Below the pieces are notes generated by a model. The model did not search any database. It was given only the letters and a program-made list of their open reading frames with translations, and had not been told where the DNA came from. Both the position numbers and the translations under genes were made by a program. From Chamaecrista fasciculata (taxonomy: Eukaryota; Streptophyta; Magnoliopsida; Fabales; Fabaceae): a stretch of 64,000 nucleotides of DNA. Shown piece after piece: positions 34,650 through 50,523 of this stretch (positions are counted from its first letter, which is position 1; every line of letters begins with the position of its first letter). Location: assembly GCA_003254925.1 (NCBI GenBank), contig QANZ01029687.1, forward strand, positions 1 to 64,000, given 5' to 3'.

Positions 34650-37600
34650 TCTTATTTACATTATTTATCTCTCTAACTTTTCCTTTCTCGTTCTAAACTT
34701 ATTACATTTCCATTGCGTGCAGAGGATCTACTTCTACCAAATTTCTTGATTGTCATGCTACGTTGTGGTGGTGGTAGTTACATGAGTGATGAGAAAACGT
34801 ATACATGAACTCACAATGTCCCCCACTAATATCTTCTTATACATTCAATTCAAGATGACATCTTCCTCAATTCAAAGTAAAATCCATATAATAAATAAAG
34901 GACTAATCCCTACTAATATCTTCTCATTCGTTTTCACCTTCAGATTCTTCAAGTGCACTCACTTCTTGACTAGGTGGCTGGAAATGAAAAACAACTATTG
35001 TTTAGTTATAAATAAAATTGAAATAAGAAGTTTCTCAATGCTATGAATTAAAGTAAAATTACCTTGGAATTTATGTAGGGAGTCAAGTCAGGTAGCATCT
35101 CACTATGGAATAGATGAGCTATCAGAAATGATACGCATGTTTTGAGTAGGTTCACAGGGTTTTGCAATCTTTCCACCTTAGATTTTAATTCCTGCTCTTC
35201 AACTTCATCCATCCTAAGAGTGAAAGAAAAAAAATATTAAATGTGAACCTAAGAGTGAAAGAACAAGTTCAATAATCTTATTTATCTATATATATATATT
35301 ATGATTTTAAATCTTCTAAATTGATTTTTAGTCATTCTATTATCAAGAACTCCATTCCCTAAGAAATCACTTGGTTATAAAAAGATCACCACTCAACTAC
35401 TTCAATTTAAAAAGTATCAAATGAAAATATGCTTGTCAGCCACTTGACTTTTTTCATCTATTTAGCAACAAAAAATATTCTTTACAAGAACTCCTTAATC
35501 AAAGTACCTTTTATGACAATGAAATTGCTATAGAAAGGCTTTTTCGCAGTGATACAAGCCATTAGCAAAAATGGTAAACCATCCTACCACCCCTATACTT
35601 AAATAATTTGCTACCATTGTATTGTACACTTAAGAAGATTATGCATGTAGATCATCCTACCATCCCACACCAATGAATATTGAGAAGCTACAGATGAAAA
35701 GTCCATAGCATAAAACTGAGAACTTAAGGTGGACTCAATTTGAAAGAATATTTTGAATTTCAAGAAAGATTACTCAATAATGATGTAATAAAGAAAAACA
35801 GCAAGTAAATTGAACAAATCACTTCCAATGAACAATATTTAGGGAAAAACAACAAAACAACATGACTCACTCAATTTGTGCAAAAACAGAGTATATACAT
35901 TCATGAGGTAAAAACTATAATATAAAGACATGCTATAGTCCAAGCAGACCTCTCTTAGTTGAAAATCAAGATATAATTAATTTCTGGATATCAACAAAAC
36001 GGACTTATAGCAAAAACAGAGTAAGCAGGAAAATATTGTGCAACATGTCGTCAAATGGGAAAACAAAAAAGTGAAAATCCATTCTTATGCTTCAAGACTC
36101 AAGTAGATCCAAAACAAATATATCAGTCAATGAACTACATTATCAACTAGACTCCCTCTTGTTAAAATATCTGTGGAACCCTAGAGAGAAAATTGCTCGG
36201 ATTCCATGAAAAAGAATGAGAACATACCGTCTCTGGCAATAGTTCACCACCGTGAGAAGAGTATACCTGTACTGCTAAATCATTGACATCCACTGAGTTG
36301 GACTATGATCAGCTATATATATGAAACACAAAAAAAAAATCATAAAAAGAAAAATAATAAGTAACATTATAAATCAATAGAAATATATATATATATAAAA
36401 GGTGAGTCTATGATGCAAGGTGAGGTATGCATGCAACTAATGATGTAGCTCCCGTTATGATCGGTTAAAAATGTTATCTTTTATTTTTATTTTTTAGCAT
36501 TAAATTACTTTTAAAAACAAAAAAATTATACCACCTTACAATTGTATGCATATCTCACCCTGCATCTTAAAATTTTTCATATATATGATGCAACACTTAA
36601 AACATACAACATGTTTATTAATTAAATGTACATGAGTCTATTTATTAGTGGATCTGACCTTTGTTGTTGTAGCTTCCTTCAAATTGAGTTTTGTTGTTGC
36701 ATCTTTGAGGTGGTTTGAACAAAAGACATAATTTCCAACAATGTTGACTTTTCATCATCCAAATTACCAGATGGCTTTAGTATCACTAGTACTATTGCCC
36801 TTTTATTCTCAAGATAAATTTCATCCATTGCAAAATTTCAAATAGAAGTGGAAGAGTTTGTTGCACCTTCTTTTACACAACTTCTGCAATGAAAGAATAA
36901 ATTATATTTATAAGTCACCAAGTTAATTCTAATCACAAGAGCTGTATATTATTATTATTAATAAAATAAATTTAATTTGACAAAAGAATACTACTTGATG
37001 ATAGTTTGTCACAACTTAAAAGTAAGATTTACTTTGTAAATAAACGATGATATAAAGTATACATACGTTAATATATTTGAGCATGAAAATGATTGAAGGA
37101 AAAAGACAATGAAAATGGAAGCAAGGTATATAATAAATCAATGTGATCAAATTAAAATAACATCAGACTAATATATACATTCTTGAATAAGCCTTAGGAT
37201 TAGTGTCACGTAATTAAGTCATTATCTCAAACAATTATAAAAACACATAAAATGAACTTTAACTTTGTCAATTTTTCAATCCATTCATGCATGCTACTAT
37301 TAGCTTTCATATCGTTGATGCTATATGTAGGTAATTAAAGTTTCACACCTGCATTTAAATTGAGTTTCACCGTTGATTAAAAAAATCTTTTTTTAGAAAA
37401 ACCCTATATAACTCTACTAACAAAAATAAGCCACGTCCTTATAAACTAAGTTAAAAGATCTGAAAAAGATTAGGGTGCTATGCTAAGAGCGAAAATAAAA
37501 TGAGCATCATGCAACTTAGAAAGAAAATAAAAACAAACCATAAAAAGCAATAAAACAAAAATAAATAAAATTAAAATTAAAAAATAATAAACAAAAATTT

Positions 37601-37840
37601 ATAACATTAAAATTAAAAAGTAATAAATAAAATTAAAATTAGAAATTTAGAAAATAATAAATAAAATTAAAATAATAAAACAATTAAATAAATAGAGAGG
37701 AAAGAGTTTTACCTCTTGAGGCAAAACAACGTGGACGAGGCTCTTTAAGAGATGATAGATTTTAGCTTTTATGAATCCAAAGTTTAATATGGTTCGATGA
37801 AGAGTTGCGAGAATCTATTTATAGATGGGGGTGAACGGAA
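34650..37840 (-). pseudogene. copy C of the gene family, with other 3' exons
   Basis: The upstream half (36310-37840) matches copies A and B: TATA block CTATAAATAGA near 37815, a leader exon ending TTTTGCCTCAAGAG with donor GTAAAA near 37711, and near 36690-36820 a frame that here has its own ATG (MDEIYLENKRAIVLVILKPS). The 3' half differs. Exon-like segments with good borders are about 36232-36268 (VYSSHGGELLPET, donor GTATGT), 35064-35212 (KVERLQNPVNLLKTCVSFL ... DLTPYINSK, acceptor CTCTTAG, donor GTAATT) and a terminal piece near 34930-34980 (PPSQEVSALEESEGENE then stop). I do not recognise the protein. Joining of these parts into one transcript is not shown. Confidence 0.45.
36401..36580. 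mobile_element. foldback MITE present only in copy C
   Basis: The ends are inverted: ATGATGCAAGGTGAGGTATG on the left, and the complement of CATATCTCACCCTGCATCTT on the right. Copies A and B have a short TATATATAATGCAAC at the same place (about 16428 and 21745), the empty state. Limits are accurate to about 10 bases because the flanks are TA-rich. Confidence 0.65.
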
Positions 37841-40340
37841 TGTTTATAAGTCTACCGATGTGGGACTTACACTTACACAAGCCTCTAGATCTCTTGGTCT
37901 GTCAGTAACTTCAATCATAATCTTTTTTTCTTATTATTTATTTTCCATATACTAAATGGCTCATGTGATGAATTTTATATTGTCCATATCAAAATTGTGA
38001 AGGTTGGATATGAATACATATATATGGTGTATCAATAATTGATTATTTAACATTACACAATGATGACCAAAAAAATTAATATTGTAATAGCTTATCATTA
38101 CTTTCATAATCAAAGTATACAAATCTTAAGATCACATAGATCGATCACAACTGACCTTAAGTTTACTCTCAATTTTAGATATTCTTTATATATGTCAAAG
38201 TTATATAGTTAAATGTCTAGAGTGAATGAATAGTTATAAATTGACTATTATTATTTCATTACAAATTAATCGTATAATTTTGTGTAACGTTTACATAGGT
38301 CTTTAGATCTTGTGATCTCACACGGATTATTATGTAATTTCAATCAATGCTAGAGTGTTCGTGCAAAGATTAAATTGTAGCATTTCAAAATTTTTCAAGG
38401 ACTAAACCAGTATTTCAAAAATACTAGAGACTAAAATGACAACATCTAATAGTTTTAAGAGTACAATGTCAAATTACTCAAAATATTTTTCCAAATGTGC
38501 TAACAGAGGAGTTAGTGGCACCATTTAATTACAAAATGATATATATATTGCCAAGTGGAAAAGAACCCAACACAGTTAATTAAATATAATATATATATAT
38601 ATTGGATTTGCAATATTTTTTAAAGAAGCCAAACACAGTTAATTAATATATATGGTTTTCAAGTTTCTTAAATTATTGTTTTTACTAAAAGTTATATATT
38701 AATGTATCTATATAATATATCAAATTCGGGTTGTCGCTAACGTTCTGAAAATTGTCCTTTTATATATTTTTTATTTCAAATATTAAATTTTTTCTATAAT
38801 ATAATTTTCCTAATTTTAAATATTAAAAGCCAAAATATATATTAAATTTACAAACTATAAACTTATATATTCAAACTTAAATTTTTTTAGAAAAATTCAA
38901 TAAGATAATTATGAATCTAAAAATTGATATTAAACTTATAAAACTAAACTTTCAAAAAATAAATATAATAGATGTGAGATTTTGGAGTGCTAAGACCCAA
39001 TTCAGGTACCAAAACGCAAATATACAAAACATAAACAGCACCCAAGCAAATAAATAAATAAAAGGATAAACACTTTGGTAGCCTGTGGTTTGATTTTATT
39101 TTACTTTGGTACCTTGTAGTTTAAAACTTAACATTTAAAGCCATAGAGATCTAAACTAGACAGAGCAATACATGTGGGAGGAAAAGGGTTAGATCTGTAG
39201 ATCCATCAAATCATCATGAGAGATGAAAGGGTTTTGTGTTGTGAAGCGGCTTAATGCCTCTAATCTTGCTAGTGTTTTTGATCCACCAAGTGACGAATCT
39301 TATATACACTAAATAAGATCATGATCCACTTCTGATCACAAAACAAAAACCTCAATAGAGAAGAAAAAGAATTGTTGAGGGTTCTCCTAAATTTAGAGCC
39401 CCCTAATATAATTAAATTATAAATATATTATTTATGAAAAGATAAATAAACTTTTTTTAGTATTTTATAATTGGTCAAAATGTAAATTTGGTCTCATTTT
39501 TTGCTCAGTTCCTAATTTGGTCTCATATCTTTTTTTGTTGCACTTTTGGTCCTATATCTTTAGGTCAGTTCTCAGTTTGATCCATATCTTTTTTTGTTGT
39601 AAATTTGGTCTCATATCTTCAGATCAATTGCAAAATTGGTCATATATCTTTGGGTCAGATGCAGAAGTGGTCTCATATCTTTGCAAAAAGATCAACTAAT
39701 GTTTAATCTTTTTGCAAAGATATGGGATCAAAAATGATATAGGACCAAATTAGGACATTTTGCAAAGATATGAAACTAAAAGTGCACTAAGAAAAAGATA
39801 TAGGTCCAAATTAGGAACTCAGCTAAAGATATGAAACTAAATTTGCTCTTTGACCTTTATAATTTATTTCTTTTTATTAAAATTTACTAAGAAAACATAT
39901 TAAAATGTTTTTTGTATATTATAAGATATATATATATATATGTATATATATTTTAAAATTTTGGTCGAATGCTTAAATTAATCATATATTTTTACCTCAA
40001 AGTTCATTTTGGTCCTTTATCTATCAAAATGTTCAAGTTGATCCTATATGTATCTTTTGTGGTTTACTTTGGCCCCAAATTACTTAATATGATTATATAT
40101 ATCTTGTTTCAAGTTCTAATGAGACACATATAGAGCTATGGTTCTTTTTGACGAGTATTTTTCTATCTAGTTAAAACGGTTAATAAATAAGGCCAAATCG
40201 AATTTCGAAAATGGACTACACATTTCACCATCAAATAAGCAAAATTGATCACTTCTCTCTCGTTTCAAACGACAAGTTCAAAGCTACTAATGAGAACAAA
40301 TTAAGCCCAAAAACGAATTTGGGATCAAAAGATAAAAAAT
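37841..40340. other. spacer with promoter-flank repeats and MITEs
   Basis: About 37841-38290 continues the upstream flank shared with copies A and D (CTCTAGATCTCTTGGTC, TTTGTGTAACGTTTA). About 38520-38660 is AT-rich with a small repeat (CACAGTTAATTAA twice). About 39064-39140 is a left-arm fragment of the GGTACC MITE. 39473-39855 is a whole MITE, and about 39962-40335 is a partial copy of the foldback family of 60922-61394. No gene is seen. Confidence 0.55.
39473..39855. mobile_element. Mutator-like MITE, whole, with 9-base duplication
   Basis: The duplication TTTATAATT (39464-39472, 39856-39864) encloses 383 bases with inverted ends GGTCAAAATGTAAATTTGGT and the complement of ACTAAATTTGCTCTTTGACC. 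The inner part is a chain of TTTGGTCTCATATCTTT-type units and their complements. It has no coding capacity. Confidence 0.88.
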
Positions 40341-40710
40341 TATGATATATGTATATACACACACAATTTTATCTCATCTTAAGGAGGAAGCTAATTTATT
40401 ATTCGTGTTGTCAGCTTCACTTTTATGCATTGGTGATGATTCAGTTTCACGCGGTTTGTGGGATCAAAAAGAGCCTCACCACCAAACCCCGCGTACATCT
40501 CTTTTTTATTCTTTGCCAAATTTTTTAATTTCCATTCTTACATTTATTTTATTTATATCCCTTCAAAGTTCAAACTTTAAAATCACTCCCATACTCATAC
40601 CTCTCTGTTTTTATTTAGTTTCTTTTACTTCCTCTCTTTTTTTTTCAATCCTTCTTCCTTCCATTTTTGTTCTCTTTGTTGTATATTATTACTTATAGAT
40701 TTAGCAAAAC

Positions 40711-41343
40711 ATGTACATACTCATTCTAACTGGCCTCTTGTTCATCTTAGGCCTCATAACTATTTACACTTCATTTTCAAAAATTAGATCTAATAAAGGC
40801 CATAATAAGACTGCTAGTTCTACCACTCTCTCTGATCAATCCTCTGTGAAGAACAAAGAAGAGCTGAAAAAGGTGTTTGGAACTTTCGACAAGAATGGAG
40901 ATGGCTTCATAACGAGTCAAGAACTGAGAGAGTCATTGAGGAATCTCAGAATCTTCATGAGTGACAAAGAGATTGATGATATTGTGGTGAAGTTTGATTC
41001 TAATGGAGATGGGTTGATTGATTTTCAAGAGTTTTGCAAATGCTTCCTCACTGCTGGGTCCATGATTAAAGAAGAAAGCCAAGAGAAATTAGAAGATGAA
41101 GATGAAGAAGAGAATCTGAAGGAGGCTTTTGGTGTGTTTGATAAAAACAGAGATGGGTTGATATCTGTGGAGGAATTAGCTTTGGTTCTGACATCTTTGG
41201 GGTTAATTAGAGAAGGCAATAATAAGATTCAAGATTGCAAAGACATGATCAGAAAGATTGATGCCGATGGGGATGGTATGGTTGATTTTAATGAGTTCAA
41301 GAAGATGATGAAACCAGGAAGCCTTTTGTTTACTTCATCATAG
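40711..41343 (+). CDS. calmodulin-like protein with N-terminal membrane anchor
   Basis: This is an intronless gene of 210 residues. Residues 1-20 (ILILTGLLFILGLITIY) form a hydrophobic anchor or signal-anchor, followed by a basic Ser/Thr-rich linker. Four EF-hand loops are complete: 60-71 DKNGDGFITSQE, 96-107 DSNGDGLIDFQE, 144-155 DKNRDGLISVEE and 184-195 DADGDGMVDFNE. Each has Asp at position 1 and Glu at position 12, so all four should bind calcium. An acidic linker (EKLEDEDEEEN) parts the two lobes. This layout is that of the plant CML3/5/7 group, where the N-terminal segment places the calcium sensor on endomembranes. The exact paralogue cannot be named. The start is the first ATG of the frame and supplies the anchor. 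No damage is seen. Confidence 0.95.
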   Translation: MYILILTGLLFILGLITIYTSFSKIRSNKGHNKTASSTTLSDQSSVKNKEELKKVFGTFDKNGDGFITSQELRESLRNLRIFMSDKEIDDIVVKFDSNGDGLIDFQEFCKCFLTAGSMIKEESQEKLEDEDEEENLKEAFGVFDKNRDGLISVEELALVLTSLGLIREGNNKIQDCKDMIRKIDADGDGMVDFNEFKKMMKPGSLLFTSS

Positions 41344-41632
41344 AATTTATTTATCAATCTCCATTTAATTACTTGAAATACAAGAGTTGAAATTGTATGT
41401 GTGTTTGTATCAAATCATAGTCTTGGATGAGATATATGATCAGATTGTATGTAGTGTATGTGGGATTGAAATTCCTGATTTTAAAGTATGTATATCACTT
41501 CTTACAATTCATCATCTTCTAAATATCCTTGTTTTATTATTTTTAGGATTTATTTTCAAACAAATATTCTTTTGATTAATTATACTAACTGAATTGATTT
41601 GTTTCTTAGTATACATGGCAGAAGCTTTTGAG

Positions 41633-41671
<39 letters not shown>

Positions 41672-42877
41672 TTGTTACAGAGAAAAACATTAGAAACTAA
41701 GGAAAGAAATGAGTACCTTACATTTATAGTTTCCTACTCATGCTAGGTGGGGCATTTAATTTAAGCATGTTTAATGAAATAATTAGTGAAAGTTTAAAGA
41801 GGTATTATTATGCCTTTTACACTATACTGGTTTCATGTTTTAGAATGATTTTGTAACTCAGCTTGAGTGCTGTCAAGTGTGTTCCTATCTTTACAAAACC
41901 AGTAATTGTGCCAGTCCTGAAATCATATCTTAATTGTTAAAGAGAGTTTAGATTTTTATTTTTAATTTCTTTTAGTATGCCCTATTTGGATCAAAAAAAA
42001 AAAGTATGCCCTCTTTATTCCCTCCATCATCACATTTATTTGTATACTTTATAAAATATAATTATTTTTGTTGGAAAACTCTCTCATCATAACTAAAAGT
42101 GAGAGGCATGTTGGATGCAAATCAATCATTGTAAAGCTTTATATATAAAAAAAACACCATTACATATATTTGTATAAAAGGAACAAAAAAGAAAATAGTA
42201 CCCCAAAAGTATGGAGTTAATTTTAGTTATACTCACAAAATATGAGGTTAATTTCAATTATACCCCAAATATTTTTTTGGGTCAATTATACCCCCAATCT
42301 TTTTTTGCCGTGACAACCATACCTACAATTTTTTGTGGCAACTATACTCTCAATTTGGAGGTACAATTGACTCAAGAAAAATTTTGAAGATACAACTGAA
42401 ATTAACCACGACCAAAATATTTTTACCTTCAATAATAGAACTCTTAGAAATAGAATGCTCTAATTCAGGAGTACAAAACGCCTTCATTTTAAAAGTTGGA
42501 CAAATAGATTACTTATTCTTCAAATTAGTAACACGAACCCTTTTGAAAATTAAAAGGGTGTTTTTGTCCCCGGCCTAAAATTTAAATTTGTAACTAATGT
42601 TTTCTTAATTAATTGAAGGTAGATTACTTAATTATATTCAAATGTTACGCAATAATATGCCAGCAGTCACGCGAGGAATTGATTCACTTCACTCCACACT
42701 CAAAGGTGGATTAAACGTGGAACAATAATGGAATACTTTATTGCTTGGACTTTAATGGGAAGCCATTAGACCTGGAATATTTAAGGCCTTTCATTTCACA
42801 TAGTGATGAGCATATTTTTAGTGGAGTTTGGAATTTACTGTCTAAATTGGCGTTTGGAGACAGAAGGCAACTCAAAC
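41344..42877. other. spacer downstream of the CML gene
   Basis: The 3' flank of the CML gene contains a (TA)n run at about 41640-41669. About 42195-42410 is a weak foldback with TTATACCCCCAA-type units and complements. About 42598-42877 repeats the segment at 33225-33372 joined directly to 34316-34470, that is without the hAT element 33381-34315. No gene is seen. Confidence 0.55.
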
Positions 42878-44048
42878 CAAGGCAGTCAAGATTTAGATTT
42901 AAATCGTAAGATCGTACGATCTTACGATCTTGCAAGGCCAATTCTAGTTAAATCGGATGCATGATCGGTTTTGACCAAGATCTGAGTAAGATCTAGATTT
43001 AAATCGTAAGATCGGTAAGATCGTACGATCTTACCCATCTTGTAAATTTTTTTTTAAGCTTTTTTTTTTTAAAAAAAAAGACCCAAAACAATTAAAAACT
43101 TTCATAAAGGTCTCAAAAACACTTTAAACAATTCCACAAAGGCCCAAAAGCATTTAAAAACTTTCAAAAAGGTCCAAAAACACTTTAAACAATTCCACAA
43201 AGGCCCAAAAACATTTAAGAGACTTTCAAAAGACCATAAAACTTTCAAAAAGGTCCCAAAAACACTTTAAACAATCCCACAAAGGCCCAAAAATATTTAA
43301 AAGACTTTCAAAAAGGTCCAAAAACACTTTAAACAATTCCACAAAGGCCCAAAAACATTTAAAAACTTTCAAAAAGGTCCAAAAACACTTTAAACAATTC
43401 CACAAAGGCCCAAAAACATTTAAGAGACTTTCCAAAAGACCCTAAAACATTTTAAAACTTTCAGAAAGGCCCTAAAACGTTTTAATGACTTCCAAAAGAC
43501 CCTAAAATGTTTTAACAACTTTCAAAAAAAGTCCAAAAATATTTAAGAGACTTTCCAAAAGACCCTAAAACATTTTAAAACTTTCAAAAAGGCCCTAAAA
43601 CGTTTTAAACACTTAAAAAAAAGAGCCCGGCCAAAATGCGGTGTTCACAAGTACAAACCACTTAGGCTTGAAGTTTAGGCTTGAAGTTTTTTTTTTCTTT
43701 TTAGATTTCAATCACTAATTCACTACTTATAATTAAGTTTGTTGTCTTTTTATTTTTATTTTTTCAGGTATGAAGATGTTGTTGCTTTGTTTTTGTTAGC
43801 GTTTGACTGAACTTTTGTTAGCTTTTTGTTAGAAATGGGAGATGTTGTTGCTTATTATATATATTTATATATACATACTCATAAGTTATAAGATGAATTT
43901 ATGACTTATGAGCATTTATATATATATATACACATAAATAGATATTAGTAATTGTTTATATGATTTATATAATATTTTTTTAGGAAATTCATAGGATCTT
44001 ACGATCCTCGATTCGATCTTGAGTAAGATCTCGATCTTGACTGCATTG
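42878..44048. mobile_element. hAT-type element with internal minisatellite
   Basis: The perfect 8-base duplication ACTCAAAC (42870-42877, 44049-44056) flanks 1171 bases. The ends are CAAGGCAGTCAAGAT and the complement of ATCTTGACTGCATTG. The arms are rich in GATCTTACGATC palindromes. About 43075-43640 is a tandem array of roughly 50-60-base units (AAAAACACTTTAAACAATTCC, AAAGGCCCAAAAACATTTAA). There is no transposase frame. Confidence 0.9.
43075..43640. repeat. minisatellite array inside the hAT element
   Basis: About ten degenerate units alternate two half-units, GGTCCAAAAACACTTTAAAC and GGCCCAAAAACATTTAAAAA, joined by AATTCCACAAA or ACTTTCAAAAA. Units near 43260-43440 are closest to each other and the right edge has drifted most. 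The minus strand stays open through part of it (CLKCFWTFLKVFKCFWAF), but this is an effect of the repeat and not a gene. Confidence 0.8.
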
Positions 44049-44883
44049 ACTCAAACCTTTTTTAAAAAGGAAATTTTATATATTACAAAGGAAAAAAGAT
44101 AGGAAAACAAGAAAGCATAAGGTGTGAAATTGCAAGTAACTAATGCTATGCCAACTAATTATGCTGTCAGAAAGGGATAATTCCTTTGCTGCAAGGACAC
44201 TTCCTAACTCATAATTCTTGTAACATTGTTATACTCACTATAGAGAAATCGGACAGGAATAAAATAATCTTTTAAAATATTAAAATATAGCTTTTTGACT
44301 ATTGTATTCATTATATAAATTGGACTTTGGTTTAATTAATTTACAAAAAGTAAATTTTTCTTGACATCTAAGGTTTAAAATTACTTACTTTTCTTTTTTG
44401 GCTATAATATAACCCAACACAAAACACAAGACTAATATTGGTTGTAATAAAACTAGTCTAGTTTATATATAGTAGACTTGTTTTATAAATTTATAACATT
44501 AATTATATTTTTTATTTTAAAAAACAATTATTATTTTCATATTTAGGATGACACACTTATTCAATTGATTGAACCATTACCCTATGAACCAACAGCCTTT
44601 TCAGTTCAACAAAAGGGCCAATTTTGAGACCTTTATCTTGAACCAATACAATTTAGTTTGAAGAATTCCAACCCAAAGAGATTGGTTCATTTCCACACTC
44701 ATCCCAACAAAAGCCCAATAATAGATAAACTGGAACCAAAAGGATCCAGTTTGCTTTCACAGACTGACTTGTGTTCAGGTGGTCAAATACAATATTCTTT
44801 TCAACTATAATTGTCACAAATTCATAAATCAACTAGTAAAGGTCCTACCTAGAAGATGTTCCACAAGAGCATCCATAGATAAA

Positions 44884-49846
<4,963 letters not shown>

Positions 49847-49966
49847 ACTTCACTGACTACTTTGGCTGTGTTGTGGGATCTTCTTCTTCTTCTGGTTCTA
49901 TATTCTCTGTTAGGGCAAAAAAGGCAGATTAATAAGATAGATAATGAATCAACCGACCCTGGCATT

Positions 49967-50007
49967 TGTAGGGTTACTCCATTTGGCGGGAAAGTTTCGC
50001 GCCAAAA
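49967..50007. promoter_or_regulatory. two E2F sites and a telo box upstream of MCM2
   Basis: TTTGGCGGGAAA at 49982-49993 and TTTCGCGCCAAA at 49995-50006 both fit the E2F consensus TTTSSCGC, and the second can be read on either strand. TAGGGTT at 49969-49975 is a telo box on the plus strand. The group lies about 120-160 bases before the MCM2 start codon. E2F control at the G1/S border is well known for MCM genes in plants and animals, and telo boxes often accompany it. Binding here is inferred. Confidence 0.8.
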
Positions 50008-50041
50008 CCCCACTGCTAGTGCCTTTATTATTATTATTATT

Positions 50042-50325
50042 ACGGTGAAAGTGCACTTTTGATTCCATATTTTTTTGTTCATGTCTCAATTTGGTCCTAT
50101 ATATTTTTTTTATTGCAGATTTAGTTTTTATATTTTGGTCAAGTTACAAAATTGATTTAATTTCTTTACAAAATGTTTCACCATTAGTCTCAATGGTGGG
50201 ACTAAAGATGAAACCTTTTGTAAAGATCTGAAATTTAATCAAAATTTAATCAAATCTGAAAAAAAAAAGACATGAGACTAAATTAAGACTTGGGTAAAAG
50301 TTATGAGACCAAAAATGTACTTTGA
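50042..50325. mobile_element. foldback MITE upstream of MCM2
   Basis: The ends GTGAAAGTGCACTTTTG and the complement of CAAAAATGTACTTTGAC are inverted. Inner arms include CTCAATTTGGTCC against GAGACTAAATTAAGAC. The flanks are TTATTATTA-rich, so the target duplication is hidden in a microsatellite. A pure (ATT)n tract follows at about 50328-50380. Confidence 0.6.
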
Positions 50326-50326
50326 C

Positions 50327-50381
<55 letters not shown>

Positions 50382-50523
50382 CTATACTAATTTTTTAAGA
50401 AAATTGTTGATTAAGAATAACTAGAGGTTGATTAATAATAATAGATTAAGACCAATTTTGTTTTCGTATCGAGTAATAGTTCTATATCTTGACCGACCCA
50501 TGTCATTGTTATAATAATAACTA

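Noticed and set aside
40342-40698. Open frame of 118 codons just upstream of the CML gene
   Set aside because: It is Phe/Leu/Ser-rich from a pyrimidine-rich leader, shows no domain, and ends just before the CML start. It is most likely 5' untranslated sequence.
43226-43435. Minus-strand frame with repeats such as CLKCFWTFLKVFKCFWAF
   Set aside because: It is an open frame created by the minisatellite in the hAT element. The unit length simply avoids stops, so it is not a repeat protein.
43075-43640. Possible CRISPR-like or centromeric array
   Set aside because: Units vary in length and sequence, there are no unique spacers, and the array sits inside hAT ends in a plant genome.
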